54,794 bases of DNA from Gammaproteobacteria bacterium. GTDB lineage: Bacteria > Pseudomonadota > Gammaproteobacteria > Xanthomonadales > SZUA-36. Location: assembly GCA_024275935.1 (NCBI GenBank), contig JAJRYF010000074.1, positions 1 through 54,794 of the forward strand, read 5' to 3'. Position numbers and translations under genes: made by a program. The notes beneath the pieces were generated by a model. That model saw nothing but the letters and a program-made list of their open reading frames with translations, had not been told where the DNA came from and did no database searches. Shown here one piece after another: positions 44,668 through 54,794 of this stretch (position 1 is the first letter of the stretch; every line of letters starts with the position of its first letter).

Positions 44668-45369
44668 TTATTTAGAGCCTGCAAACCAGCTTTCCCAGTC
44701 CAGTGGTTGGGCTTGATTAATTGTGGCTATTTTCAAGATTTCCATATATTCGCTACGACGAATGGTGACTGCTCCCATGCTTGTGAGGTGCGGGCTTTCT
44801 ATCTGGCAATCAATTAATGCGAAGCCATGCTCAAGCAACCGTTGGCAAAGGCTTACCAGGGCTATTTTGCTGGCATCGCTGGATAGAGAAAACATAGATT
44901 CGGCAAAACAGATTTTGCCGATAATTAGGCCATAAAGTCCACCGACCAGTTGATCGTCTTCCCAGACCTCAATCGAGTGGCCATAACCCATCTGTTGTAA
45001 TTGTATATATGCCTGCTGCATATCGGCGGTAATCCAAGTGCCATCTTTGCGGTTGTTGGCACAGGCCTCGATAACTCTGGCAAAGGCTGTATCAGTGGTA
45101 ATTTTGAATTTTCCGGAGCGTATTTTACGCGCCAGACGGCGTGAGATATAAACATCTTTTGGAAATAGAACTGCGCGTGTGCGGGGTGCCCACCAAAGTA
45201 TTTCCTGGCCCTGATTATACCAAGGGAAGATACCACCACTATATGCTTTCAGTAGCCGCAGCGGATGCAAGTCGCCACCCCAGGCCAATAGCCCGTCCGG
45301 GTCTATTGCCGCTTGTGAAACTGCGGGAAATGGCGCGCTTGGATCATTTTGAAGTTGGGCGATCCCCAT
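44668..45369 (-). CDS. aat: Leucyl/phenylalanyl-tRNA-protein transferase
   Basis: A 233-residue enzyme that adds Leu or Phe to N-terminal Arg/Lys of proteins, marking them for ClpS-ClpAP. The family pattern is clear: PDGLLAWGGDL, YSGGIFPWYNQGQEILWWAP, GTWITADMQQAY, GHSIEVWEDDQLVGGLYG and CFAESMFS. The length is normal. In many relatives it is followed by ate and infA; here it stands alone, 23 bases from the convergent redoxin/P4H gene. Confidence 0.96.
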   Translation of the reverse strand: MGIAQLQNDPSAPFPAVSQAAIDPDGLLAWGGDLHPLRLLKAYSGGIFPWYNQGQEILWWAPRTRAVLFPKDVYISRRLARKIRSGKFKITTDTAFARVIEACANNRKDGTWITADMQQAYIQLQQMGYGHSIEVWEDDQLVGGLYGLIIGKICFAESMFSLSSDASKIALVSLCQRLLEHGFALIDCQIESPHLTSMGAVTIRRSEYMEILKIATINQAQPLDWESWFAGSK

Positions 45370-45453
45370 GCCTTCATTGTAAACCTTAAATTGGTATTTG
45401 CAAATTTACTACTTCGCGCTTCTCTGTTTAGTGAAGATGGCGGCTAGTAATAA

Positions 45454-46491
<1,038 letters not shown>

Positions 46492-46638
46492 TTAGCGGGA
46501 ATATTATATCTTGGCTTGTTCATAGTTCATAATCTGCTATTATTAACAATCAAAAATAATAAAACTTATATATAACAAATAAATATAACTAACATCGCAT
46601 AAACTTCATGAGCTTATGCAAAGAGATGAGGTAACCCT

Positions 46639-48966
46639 TTGGCAAAGCAGGCACGCAAAAAAGGTAAAAGCGCAGCAGAAGTTGGGGATCAATTAGCATT
46701 ACGCTTTCGTGAGAGTGTGTTTTTGCTCAGTATTCTTGCCGGCTTGTATTTATTTCTCAGCCTGTTTAGCTATAGCCCAAGTGATCCAGGTCCATCCAAT
46801 AGCGTTGATCCGGTAAGTATTCATAATATTGGTGGTCAGGCTGGAGCCTGGATTGCTGATGCCCTGCTTTATTTTTCTGGATACCTCGCCTGGTTGTTAC
46901 CGTTAATGCTAATTCAAGCCGGCTATCTTATTTATCGCGGCAGCACTAAAGAGCAAGCGCACCGTTTGGAAACACTGGCTTCTGTGGTTGGATTTCTGCT
47001 GATTATCGGAGCTGGTGCTGGCTTGGCGCATTTACACACCAATCCAGGGCTCGGCAGCATGCCAAGTTCAGACCTGGCAGGCGGCGTGCTTGGGCAGCTT
47101 ACGGCTGATCCACTACTCAGCTCTACCGGAGCATTAGGTGCTACCTTGTTTTTGCTGGCGGCATTTTTAACCGGAATAGCTTTTTTTACTGGTTTGTCGT
47201 GGTTACGGGTGATGGATGTTATTGGTGCTTTAGTGCTTAATTTCTTCGGTTCACTGGGTAAAATAGCCAGCGCTACTGGCGATTGGTTCGCTGGCAGGCG
47301 TGCCCGAGCACATCGCGATACTAGTCGCAAAGTAGAGACCAAACGCAAACGCGGTAAGCCCAAGCCCAGAATTGAACCACAGGTAGTTACCACCACTAGT
47401 CAACCCAGCAAAAGAGTGCAAAAAGAAGCCCAGCGACAGTTATTTAAAAGTCTGCCAGCAGGGGCCTTGCCACCGTTGGAGTTGCTCGATGAACCGCCTG
47501 AGCACGGGCCTGGATATAGCAAAGAAGATTTAGAGTCCCTATCTCGCCAAGTAGAGCTGAAATTGGCAGATTTTGGGGTTATTGCAGATGTAGTGGCAGT
47601 TCACCCTGGGCCGGTAATTACCCGTTTTGAATTACTCCCGGCCGCGGGGGTAAAGGGTAGCCAGGTGGCTAATTTATCTAAGGACTTGGCGCGTGGTTTG
47701 AGTGTGGTTTCGGTAAGGATAGTTGATGTTATTCCGGGTAAATCCGTGATTGGCCTGGAGATTCCAAATGTTAATCGCCAAATTGTATACTTATCAGAAA
47801 TTCTACGCTCCAATGCGTATGAGAAATCTACTTCACCACTTACCCTGGCTTTAGGTAAGGGTATTTCCGGTCGCGCAAAAATTGCAGATATTGCCAAAAT
47901 GCCACATTTGCTAGTTGCCGGTACTACTGGTTCGGGTAAATCGGTAGCAGTCAATTCGATGATTATCAGCCTGCTGTATAAAGCTACTCCAGAAGAAGTT
48001 AGGATGATAATGATTGATCCGAAAATGCTGGAATTATCAGTTTACGAAGATATTCCTCATTTACTGGCCCCAGTGGTCACCGATATGAAGGAAGCTGCTA
48101 ACGCCTTGCGTTGGTGTGTCGCTGAAATGGAAAGGCGTTATCGACTGATGGCGGCTTTAGGCGTGCGTAATCTTGCTGGTTATAACAATAAAGTAAAAGA
48201 GGCGATCAATAAGAAACAGCCATTGCCAGACCCTTTATTTAAGCCGCTGGTGCCAGATTCCGATGAAGAGATTCCGACGCTTACTTCATTGCCGGTGATT
48301 GTGGTTGTGATTGACGAGTTTGCCGACATGATGATGATAGTAGGCAAGAAGGTTGAAGAACTAATTGCCCGCTTGGCCCAAAAGGCCAGGGCTGCTGGAA
48401 TCCATTTGATTTTGGCCACTCAAAGGCCCTCGGTTGATGTAATTACCGGCCTTATTAAAGCTAATATACCAACCCGTATCGCCTTTCAGGTTTCTTCCAA
48501 GATTGACTCGCGCACCATCCTTGATCAGGGCGGGGCAGAGCAGTTATTAGGGCATGGTGATATGTTATTCCTGCCTCCAGGAACGGCCATGCCAGACCGT
48601 GTGCATGGGGCTTTTGTGGACGATCATGAAGTCAGTGCTGTAGCGACATATCTGCGGACTCACGGCAGCCCGGACTATATTGATGAGGTGCTAAACGACA
48701 CCCAGATCACTAGTGATGGTCAGCTGATAGGCGCCACTGGTCTGCCAGAGGCTCCACCGAGCGATACTGACGAGTTATACGACCAGGCTGTCGCTTTTGT
48801 GACTAGAACCCGTAAGGCGTCAATTTCCAGTGTGCAACGACAACTAAGGGTTGGTTATAATCGTGCGGCCAGGATTATTGAGGACATGGAAATGGCCGGT
48901 GTGGTCAGTCAGCCGGAACATAATGGTGCTCGTGAAGTCTTAGCACCACCACCTCCAGAAGACTAA
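46639..48966 (+). CDS. ftsK: DNA translocase FtsK
   Basis: A 775-residue septal DNA pump for chromosome dimer resolution. Four membrane helices lie in the first 205 residues, followed by a short basic linker (about 215-260, [10 protein letters not shown]). The motor shows Walker [13 protein letters not shown] near 434 and Walker [13 protein letters not shown] near 555. The C-terminal gamma winged helix (about 705-765, [22 protein letters not shown]) reads KOPS sequences. The TTG start has GAGG about 9 bases upstream. The linker is much shorter than in E. coli, as in pseudomonads. Confidence 0.96.
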   Translation: MAKQARKKGKSAAEVGDQLALRFRESVFLLSILAGLYLFLSLFSYSPSDPGPSNSVDPVSIHNIGGQAGAWIADALLYFSGYLAWLLPLMLIQAGYLIYRGSTKEQAHRLETLASVVGFLLIIGAGAGLAHLHTNPGLGSMPSSDLAGGVLGQLTADPLLSSTGALGATLFLLAAFLTGIAFFTGLSWLRVMDVIGALVLNFFGSLGKIASATGDWFAGRRARAHRDTSRKVETKRKRGKPKPRIEPQVVTTTSQPSKRVQKEAQRQLFKSLPAGALPPLELLDEPPEHGPGYSKEDLESLSRQVELKLADFGVIADVVAVHPGPVITRFELLPAAGVKGSQVANLSKDLARGLSVVSVRIVDVIPGKSVIGLEIPNVNRQIVYLSEILRSNAYEKSTSPLTLALGKGISGRAKIADIAKMPHLLVAGTTGSGKSVAVNSMIISLLYKATPEEVRMIMIDPKMLELSVYEDIPHLLAPVVTDMKEAANALRWCVAEMERRYRLMAALGVRNLAGYNNKVKEAINKKQPLPDPLFKPLVPDSDEEIPTLTSLPVIVVVIDEFADMMMIVGKKVEELIARLAQKARAAGIHLILATQRPSVDVITGLIKANIPTRIAFQVSSKIDSRTILDQGGAEQLLGHGDMLFLPPGTAMPDRVHGAFVDDHEVSAVATYLRTHGSPDYIDEVLNDTQITSDGQLIGATGLPEAPPSDTDELYDQAVAFVTRTRKASISSVQRQLRVGYNRAARIIEDMEMAGVVSQPEHNGAREVLAPPPPED

Positions 48967-48970
48967 ACAG

Positions 48971-49606
48971 ATGAAAGCCCTGATAATATTTTTATCCATA
49001 TACTGTAGCGCAGCTATTGCTGAGACCACCGATAGCCTGAGTGCAAGGCAGCAACTTGAAGCCTTCTCTCAGAATATGGTCTCTTTTACTGCTGGTTTTA
49101 GCCAACAGATTCGTAGTGCCAATGGTAGGCTGGAAGAGCCGGAGACCGGTCAATTCAAACTTCTAAGGCCGAACTTTTTCCGTTGGGACTATGCGGGTGA
49201 ATATCCCCAGCAAATTGTTGGTGATGGGCAGCAGGTTTGGATTTATGATATTGAGTTAGAGCAGGTATCAGTCAAGCCACAAGCCCAAAACGTGTCAGAA
49301 TCACCGGTATTAGTGTTGTTACAACCTGAAAATCTGGATAAGTTTTTTACAGTTACCGAGCTCGGCGTAGATACTGATGGTGCGGCCATGATCGCGTTGG
49401 TTCCAATAAACCCTGAGACAACTTTCGAGCGCATAATAGTGACGCTTAAAAATAGCTTGCCACAGTTATTGATTTTGGAAGATGGTTTTGGTCAGCGTAC
49501 TGAGCTTAGTTTTATCGGGCAACAACTAAACCCGGAGATAGCAGCTGATCAATTCGTATTTTTCGCACCTGAAGGAACCGATGTAATAGGCGCTGCACTG
49601 CCGTGA
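48971..49606 (+). CDS. lolA: Outer-membrane lipoprotein carrier LolA
   Basis: A 211-residue periplasmic chaperone that carries lipoproteins from LolCDE to LolB. A signal peptide (ALIIFLSIYCSAAIA) is followed by the LolA fold: VSFTAGFSQQI, GQFKLLRPNFFRWDY, QQIVGDGQQVWIYD and LEQVSVKP. It begins 4 bases after ftsK and overlaps crcB by four bases (GTGA). Confidence 0.95.
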   Translation: MKALIIFLSIYCSAAIAETTDSLSARQQLEAFSQNMVSFTAGFSQQIRSANGRLEEPETGQFKLLRPNFFRWDYAGEYPQQIVGDGQQVWIYDIELEQVSVKPQAQNVSESPVLVLLQPENLDKFFTVTELGVDTDGAAMIALVPINPETTFERIIVTLKNSLPQLLILEDGFGQRTELSFIGQQLNPEIAADQFVFFAPEGTDVIGAALP

Positions 49607-49995
49607 ATCAGGGTCTGATTAATCTCCTGACAGTAGCAGCAGGAGGAGCAATCGGGGCAGCTATGCGCTACTCGGCTGCGGTGTTGACAATGACCTGGTT
49701 TAGAGATCCTCACTACAGTACTATTATGGTTAATATCGTGGGTTCATTGTTGATTGGTTATGCACTGAACTGGATTTCCCATGATGGTAGCGGTAATGAA
49801 TTTATTCGTCTGGCGTTAATTACCGGGGTGCTGGGTGGCTTTACTACCTTTTCCGCATTTTCGATGGAAACCCTGGTGCTGATGCAGACTGGTGAAACTG
49901 GTAAAGCCATGCTAAATATCAGTTTCACCCTGATTGGCACTTTGTTGGCAGTTTGGATTGGTCATGAAGCTGGGCGTGTTATTCACGGGCTTTAA
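49603..49995 (+). CDS. crcB: Fluoride channel CrcB/Fluc
   Basis: A 130-residue four-helix membrane protein that exports fluoride as a dual-topology dimer. Conserved parts: AAGGAIGAAMRYSA, NIVGSLLIGY and GVLGGFTTFSAFSME. The GTG start overlaps the lolA stop. In pseudomonads rarA lies between lolA and crcB; it is missing here. No fluoride riboswitch is possible at this junction. The stop codon lies in an 18-base direct repeat. Confidence 0.95.
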   Translation: MNQGLINLLTVAAGGAIGAAMRYSAAVLTMTWFRDPHYSTIMVNIVGSLLIGYALNWISHDGSGNEFIRLALITGVLGGFTTFSAFSMETLVLMQTGETGKAMLNISFTLIGTLLAVWIGHEAGRVIHGL

Positions 49996-50025
49996 GTATT
50001 ACTAACAATTCACGGGCTTTAAGTA
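49981..50025. repeat. 18-bp direct repeat across the crcB stop codon
   Basis: ATTCACGGGCTTTAAGTA occurs at 49981-49998 and again at 50008-50025, a perfect repeat at a 27-bp period. The first copy encodes the CrcB end and stop. It looks like a recent local duplication. Confidence 0.85.
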
Positions 50026-50072
50026 ACCCGAATCTCCTTAATGAGTTAAAATAAAGCTCAAATTTATATTAG

Positions 50073-51365
<1,293 letters not shown>

Positions 51366-51492
51366 AAGGCAATCCGGTGATTGTTGAGGCAATGTGTCCC
51401 GGATATGGCTACTCGTAATTGATGAGTGGAACGACCCTGGATGACGCGAAGTAATGGGTTATAGGATTGATACGGATAAAGGATTGATGTAT

Positions 51493-51521
51493 AAAAAACC
51501 CGCCAGATAGCGGGTTTTTTT
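51493..51521 (+). terminator. Intrinsic terminator after serS
   Basis: AAAAACCCGC-CAGATA-GCGGGTTTTTTT forms a compact stem with A and T runs on both sides. It may also serve the convergent YccA-like gene. Confidence 0.9.
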
Positions 51522-51541
51522 GTAGTTTAGGTGCCTAATTA

Positions 51542-52207
51542 TCAGTCATCCCCAAGACCAAAGCCTAGTAGCGCTAATAAATGGTTGAACATTACGAAAA
51601 TATCAGCCAACAGGCCAGTAGCCGCAATTATATAGTTGGTCTCACCGCCATTTACTATCCGCTGGGTTTGCCACAGCATCCAGCCCATAGAAAGCAAAAC
51701 CGCAATACTAGATACAGCTAAGCCTAATGCCGGTATTTGCAAGAAATAATTGGCAATTATGGCAACTATTACCACAATGGTGCCAACCGATAGCATTGAA
51801 ACCATATTGCTAAAGTCGCGTTTCGCTACCATCGCATAAGCAGAAATAGCAAAGAATGAAAAAGCCGTAGTTGCAAATGCTATTACTACCAGTTCGCCGC
51901 CATTGGCATAGCTGGACAGCATAGCAGCAACATTTCCGCCTGTTATCAAGCCAAGGAAAGCGCTAAAACCAAATCCAGAGACTAGTCCCCAGGCGCTATT
52001 CCTGGTTTTAACAATTAGATAAGAAAAACCAAAAATACCAATTAACATTGGGAAAAAGCCAATGCGCCATTGCATCATTTGCGCCAGCCAGGCAACGCCC
52101 GCACTGACCACAAACAGCATTCCAAGTAACATATAAGTGCTGCGTAGAACTTTACTGGCAAGCAGTGGGTTAACAACAGTAGTAGATTGATAACGGGTAG
52201 TGTCCAT
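51542..52207 (-). CDS. Bax inhibitor-1 / YccA family membrane protein
   Basis: A 221-residue protein with seven hydrophobic helices. The family features are visible: an N-terminal NPLLASKVLRSTYMLLG, a GFSAFLGLITGGN segment and the ending LLADIFVMFNHLLALLGFGLGDD, with the conserved Asp pair of the BI-1 pore. E. coli YccA modulates the FtsH protease, whose partners HflK and HflC are encoded in this window, so a related role is plausible. GGAG lies about 12 bases before the ATG. Confidence 0.92.
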   Translation of the reverse strand: MDTTRYQSTTVVNPLLASKVLRSTYMLLGMLFVVSAGVAWLAQMMQWRIGFFPMLIGIFGFSYLIVKTRNSAWGLVSGFGFSAFLGLITGGNVAAMLSSYANGGELVVIAFATTAFSFFAISAYAMVAKRDFSNMVSMLSVGTIVVIVAIIANYFLQIPALGLAVSSIAVLLSMGWMLWQTQRIVNGGETNYIIAATGLLADIFVMFNHLLALLGFGLGDD

Positions 52208-52414
52208 TAGTTTCGAATTCTCCTTTAAAATCGAGGTTGTGTAAAAGCATGCTCTGAGGTGTATTCTACCTGAAAATCACTAACATGCGGATATATCGCT
52301 ATTTTGGGTTGCAGTGGTTAAAATTCAAGCCTATCTCTACATACAGCGGAATGAAAGTGGGGTATTATTTCGCTATCTTAGCTGGGCAAGAATATTAATG
52401 GAAAAATTTATCTA

Positions 52415-53006
52415 ATGCGCAAAACCTTCAGACAGCTATATTTATTACTGTCTTGTGTGCTGTTAACTGTGAACCTTCAGGCAGCAGATGGCTTACAGGA
52501 AATAGCCGCTAAGTATGAAGTATTTTTCCGTGATTATATAAACCAGGAAAATTATCCAGGAGCTGCTTTTGCCATCGTAAGTCGAGAGCGGGTGGCGTAC
52601 GGTTGCGGTGAAACAAAACTATTACAATGCTCCTCCCGCCGCCGGGGTAAATGCGAGCATCACCGATATGGCAAAGTGGTTACAGGCGCAGCTGGGCAGC
52701 CACCCGCAGGTTCTCTCACCAGAGGTGATTCAGCGAGTATCTAGACCAGGAGTAAAAACCCGCAGACAGATATATCATAAAGAGTGGAGGGACTTGGTTA
52801 AACAAGCGCATTATGGATTAGGCTGGAGAATTTATGACTTAGGCAATGAGAGCCTTGTTTACCATGGTGGTTGGGTCTCTGGTTTTCGTGCCGATATTGC
52901 CTTCTCCTCAGAACGGAACATAGGCATAGTTGTGCTGCTGAATGCAGAAAGCAGTGGGATCAGTAAACTTACTACGAATTTTTGGAAGATGGTGTTAAAA
53001 ATATAA
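52415..53006 (+). pseudogene. Remnant of a serine beta-lactamase / penicillin-binding-type hydrolase
   Basis: The first frame (52415-about 52605) encodes a signal peptide (LYLLLSCVLLTVNLQA) and the usual beginning of class C-like hydrolases (NYPGAAFAIVSRERVAYG). It then breaks, and the family's C-terminal part resumes in a different frame from about 52608 (YYNAPPAAGVNASITDMAKW ... YHGGWVSGFRADIAF). The middle, with the catalytic SxxK and YxN motifs, is gone. The joint near 52600-52610 looks like an internal deletion of a length that is not a multiple of three. No function is expected. Confidence 0.85.
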
Positions 53007-53027
53007 CCCCGCTAAAAGCGGGGTTAT
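53003..53027. terminator. Bidirectional terminator between the pseudogene and tRNA-Ser
   Basis: ATAACCCCGC-TAAAA-GCGGGGTTAT is a perfect stem. On the minus strand it is followed by ATTTTTAAC, so it mainly terminates the tRNA-Ser transcript. Confidence 0.85.
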
Positions 53028-53032
53028 GTGAT

Positions 53033-53123
53033 TGGCGGAGAGGGTGGGATTTGAACCCACGATAGGCTATTAACCTATGCTGGTTTTCAAGACCAGTGCA
53101 TTCAACCGCTCTGCCACCTCTCC
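53033..53123 (-). tRNA. tRNA-Ser (anticodon UGA)
   Basis: 91 bases including an encoded CCA. The reverse complement starts GGAGAGGUGGCAGAGCGG and has the anticodon loop CUUGAAA in a CUGGU/ACCAG stem (anticodon at 53087-53089). It has a long variable arm (UAGGUUAAUAGCCUA), a T loop GGUUCAAAUCC and a fully paired acceptor stem with discriminator G, all typical of serine tRNAs. Confidence 0.97.
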
Positions 53124-53206
53124 GTGGTTGAATCAGGATGGGAAGTCTACCGAAAATTACGGGTTATGACTAGTCAAATTTGGAAAAATATTTTTGCTAC
53201 TGCCAC

Positions 53207-53224
53207 TATGGTAAATATCCTACA
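53207..53224. promoter_or_regulatory. Site related to the 15779 palindrome, before the GacA-like gene
   Basis: TATGGTAAATATCCTACA shares the 12-base half AAATATCCTACA and 15 of 18 positions with the palindrome at 15779-15796. Its left arm is degenerate. It lies about 100 bases before the response-regulator start. Confidence 0.35.
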
Positions 53225-53326
53225 ATGGCCATCGTAAGTTTGTGCCTAGAATAATGCTAAGATACGCTACAGTATGGTGACAAGGTTTGTGAATCCACAG
53301 ACTTAGTCTTAAAGGGAGTAAATGTA

Positions 53327-53971
53327 ATGATTAAATTATTGATTGTCGATGATCATGAGTTGGTGCGTACTGGCTTAAAACATATTCTTAGCAGTGATCC
53401 CAAAATTATGGTGGTGGGGGAGGCCGGTGACGGCGAAGAGGCAATGATTAAGAACCGGGAGTTACAGCCAGATGTTATTTTGCTGGATGTATCTATGCCT
53501 GGTCTGTCGGGCTTTGAAATTACCAATAGAATTAGACAGTCCACGCCTGATACCAAAATAATTATTTTGACGGTACATGCTGAGTCACCGTTCCCATCAA
53601 AGCTGCTTGATGCTGGTGCTTCAGGTTATTTGACCAAAGGTTGTGAGGCTACTGAGTTACTGGCGGCAATTCACTCGGTTGCTGTCGGCAAACGCTATAT
53701 CGGTGGGGATATTGCCCAACAACTGGCCTTGTCATTGTTACCAGGTACTTCACAGTCACCATTTGAGAGCCTTACCGCTAGAGAAATGGAAGTGGCCTTG
53801 ATGTTGATGCAGGGAATGGGGGCGCCAGAGATTGCAGAAATTATGCGCTTGAGTCCCAAGACTGTGGCGACTTATAAATATCGGGTCTACGATAAGCTAA
53901 AAGTCCATAAAGAGGTAGAGCTGATGAAGATGGCGCTACGCTATGGAATTATCGAAATTGAAAACCACTAA
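53327..53971 (+). CDS. UvrY/GacA-like LuxR-family response regulator
   Basis: A 214-residue two-component regulator. The receiver domain (about 1-120) has the acidic pair in VDDHELVR, the phosphorylated Asp in ILLDVSMPG near residue 54 and the Lys in GYLTKG near 105. The C-terminal LuxR-type helix-turn-helix (about 148-205) reads SLTAREMEVALMLMQG and LSPKTVATYKYRVYDKL. FPSKLLDAGASGYLTKG and the SPFESLT linker are very close to GacA/UvrY, which activate CsrA-titrating small RNAs. GGGAG lies about 10 bases before the ATG. The usual partner uvrC does not follow. Confidence 0.9.
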   Translation: MIKLLIVDDHELVRTGLKHILSSDPKIMVVGEAGDGEEAMIKNRELQPDVILLDVSMPGLSGFEITNRIRQSTPDTKIIILTVHAESPFPSKLLDAGASGYLTKGCEATELLAAIHSVAVGKRYIGGDIAQQLALSLLPGTSQSPFESLTAREMEVALMLMQGMGAPEIAEIMRLSPKTVATYKYRVYDKLKVHKEVELMKMALRYGIIEIENH

Positions 53972-53981
53972 CTGTAATTAC

Positions 53982-54001
53982 GCCGGGAGCTTCCTCCCGG
54001 C
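53982..54001. terminator. Hairpin after the response regulator
   Basis: GCCGGGAG-CTTC-CTCCCGGC is a perfect 8-base stem with a tetraloop. No T run follows on either strand, so termination would be inefficient; it may protect the 3' ends of the convergent transcripts. Confidence 0.5.
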
Positions 54002-54017
54002 ACCATAAACAATTATG

Positions 54018-54794
54018 CTAGGTTTTCTTCCTGCTGGCTTCAATCGAAGCCTGTAGAGCGTTCTTCTTCAGTGGTTCAACCTCAACCCTGCCATCGCTAC
54101 TGCTCTTTAGCTTATACAAGCCAGGGGGCGGCTTGGAGGCTGCTGGTGGAGCATTTTCGAGGCCAGAAACTGTTGGCTTAGGTTTTTTTGCTGCAACTGG
54201 CTTTGGTTTCTCAGGTGCTTTTTTAGACGCAACAGATTTTGTTGTTTCAGAGGACTTTTTAGGCACCGCTGGTTTCGCTGCTTTAACCGCCTTCTTAGGT
54301 GCGGCTGGCTTTGGTGTTTTATCTGTCTGCTGTACTGAATCAGGTTTTGAGGCTTCAGTAGGTTTTTTAGATGCAGTCGGTTTCGCTGTGCTAGTTGGTT
54401 TCTCGACTGTTGTCTCTGGTGCACTGCTGGTTTGGGGTTTTTGGGTAGCTTCAGCTTTGTTATCCTGAACCTTAGCCGTTGACTCGCTCGCCACAGGCTT
54501 ATCTGCAGCTTTGTCTGTCGTTTGCTGCGCTGAGACTTTGCTGCGGTTGCTTCTGCCGGAGGTCTTGTATGGAGACCGTCTGCGGCGTGGTGATTTACGC
54601 TGGCTGTCTGAATTGGATTCAGCTGCTTGCCCCCCGGAGGTGATTTTCTGTTCTTTATCTACAGGAGCTTTGTTATCGGCAACTACTGGCGCTGGTGGTT
54701 TCTGGCCTGCCTTGTTGTCGGCAGTTGGGCTTTGAGTCTGTGTCTGACCCTGCTTCTGCTCTTGGTTTTGCTGCTGCCGCTGTTGGTTTGGCCG
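54018..54794 (-). CDS. C-terminal part of a large basic low-complexity protein, possibly RNase E
   Basis: The minus-strand frame is open from the stop at 54018 to the right edge (258 codons visible, N-terminus outside). It has a Gln-rich beginning (RPNQQRQQQNQEQKQ), an Arg-rich patch (RKSPRRRRSPYKTSGRSNR), then about 110 residues of Lys/Pro/Ala/Thr repeats (APKKAVKAAKPAVPKK) and the end GLYKLKSSSDGRVEVEPL. This is the usual make-up of the disordered RNA- and protein-binding tail of RNase E. An AlgP- or histone-H1-like protein is an alternative. The catalytic domain is not in view, so the identity is an inference. Confidence 0.5.
   Translation of the reverse strand, partial: RPNQQRQQQNQEQKQGQTQTQSPTADNKAGQKPPAPVVADNKAPVDKEQKITSGGQAAESNSDSQRKSPRRRRSPYKTSGRSNRSKVSAQQTTDKAADKPVASESTAKVQDNKAEATQKPQTSSAPETTVEKPTSTAKPTASKKPTEASKPDSVQQTDKTPKPAAPKKAVKAAKPAVPKKSSETTKSVASKKAPEKPKPVAAKKPKPTVSGLENAPPAASKPPPGLYKLKSSSDGRVEVEPLKKNALQASIEASRKKT

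Noticed and set aside
46597-46619. GCATAA/TTATGC inverted repeat before ftsK as a LexA or other named operator
   Set aside because: The sequence does not match a LexA box and the arms are short; kept only as a remark in the trxB entry.
49560-49610. Fluoride riboswitch before crcB
   Set aside because: crcB overlaps lolA by four bases, leaving no leader.
54133-54468. 111-codon plus-strand frame rich in Gly, Ala and Phe
   Set aside because: It is the complement of the Lys/Pro/Ala repeat region of the right-edge gene.

Overview
The window is a gene-dense stretch of a gammaproteobacterial chromosome, most likely from a free-living aquatic member of the Pseudomonadales/Cellvibrionales side of the class. 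That placement is inferred from gene order and protein flavour only. The order queG / nnr-tsaE-amiB-mutL-miaA-hfq-hflX-hflK-hflC-DUF2065-purA ... rnr-rlmB matches the well-known E. coli region, while smc-zipA-ligA, recN / grpE-dnaK, scpA-scpB-rluB and ftsK-lolA-crcB-serS are arranged as in pseudomonads. The MutL carries the endonuclease motif, as in organisms without MutH. No prophage, CRISPR array, insertion sequence or large accessory island was seen.

Layout. 1-3593 (minus): the start of a GNAT acetyltransferase, an AhpD-like protein, a class III aminotransferase and queG. 3634-15723 (plus): nnr, tsaE, amiB, (an opposite-strand DUF2306-like membrane gene), mutL, miaA, hfq, hflX, hflK, hflC, a DUF2065 gene and purA. 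15724-18573: a Yip1-like membrane protein, a strong terminator, a TetR regulator with a membrane gene that share an operator, and tRNA-Leu(CAG) with a hairpin-rich leader. 18574-22772: rnr, rlmB, a nucleoside deaminase and a glutamine amidotransferase, all overlapping. 22916-26796: rluB-scpB-scpA (minus), bolA (plus), a YSC84-domain lipoprotein-like gene and queF (minus). 26883-33188: smc, zipA (interrupted by an in-frame stop) and ligA. 33273-37628: recN, then grpE and dnaK, each behind its own sigma-32-type promoter. 37843-39626 (minus): cysS-sufE. 39710-44644 (plus): pepQ, a repeat-bearing gap, plsC, rhomboid, SRPBCC and a redoxin/prolyl-4-hydroxylase fusion. 44668-46407 (minus): aat and trxB. 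46639-51365 (plus): ftsK, lolA, crcB and serS. 51542-54794: a YccA/Bax-inhibitor-1 protein, a decayed beta-lactamase-family gene, tRNA-Ser(UGA), a UvrY/GacA-like response regulator and the basic, low-complexity C-terminal end of a large protein, perhaps RNase E.

How the genes fit together. Most are housekeeping functions: tRNA modification (queG, queF, tsaE, miaA), RNA turnover and ribosome care (hfq, hflX, rnr, rlmB, rluB), chromosome organisation and division (smc, scpA, scpB, zipA, ftsK, amiB), repair (mutL, recN, ligA), protein quality control (hflKC, grpE, dnaK, aat) and envelope work (lolA, plsC, rhomboid).

I did not find a convincing new multi-gene system. The best leads are: zipA split by a single in-frame TAA; a tRNA-Leu precursor whose leader folds into two strong hairpins; a TetR/membrane-protein pair sharing a CTTAC-N6-GTAAG operator; an 18-bp GacA-box-like palindrome before the Yip1 gene with a related site before the GacA-like gene itself; a Cys-less redoxin fused to a prolyl-4-hydroxylase domain under a 22-bp palindrome; and a hairpin-rich, GGA-rich candidate small RNA at 16961-17079.
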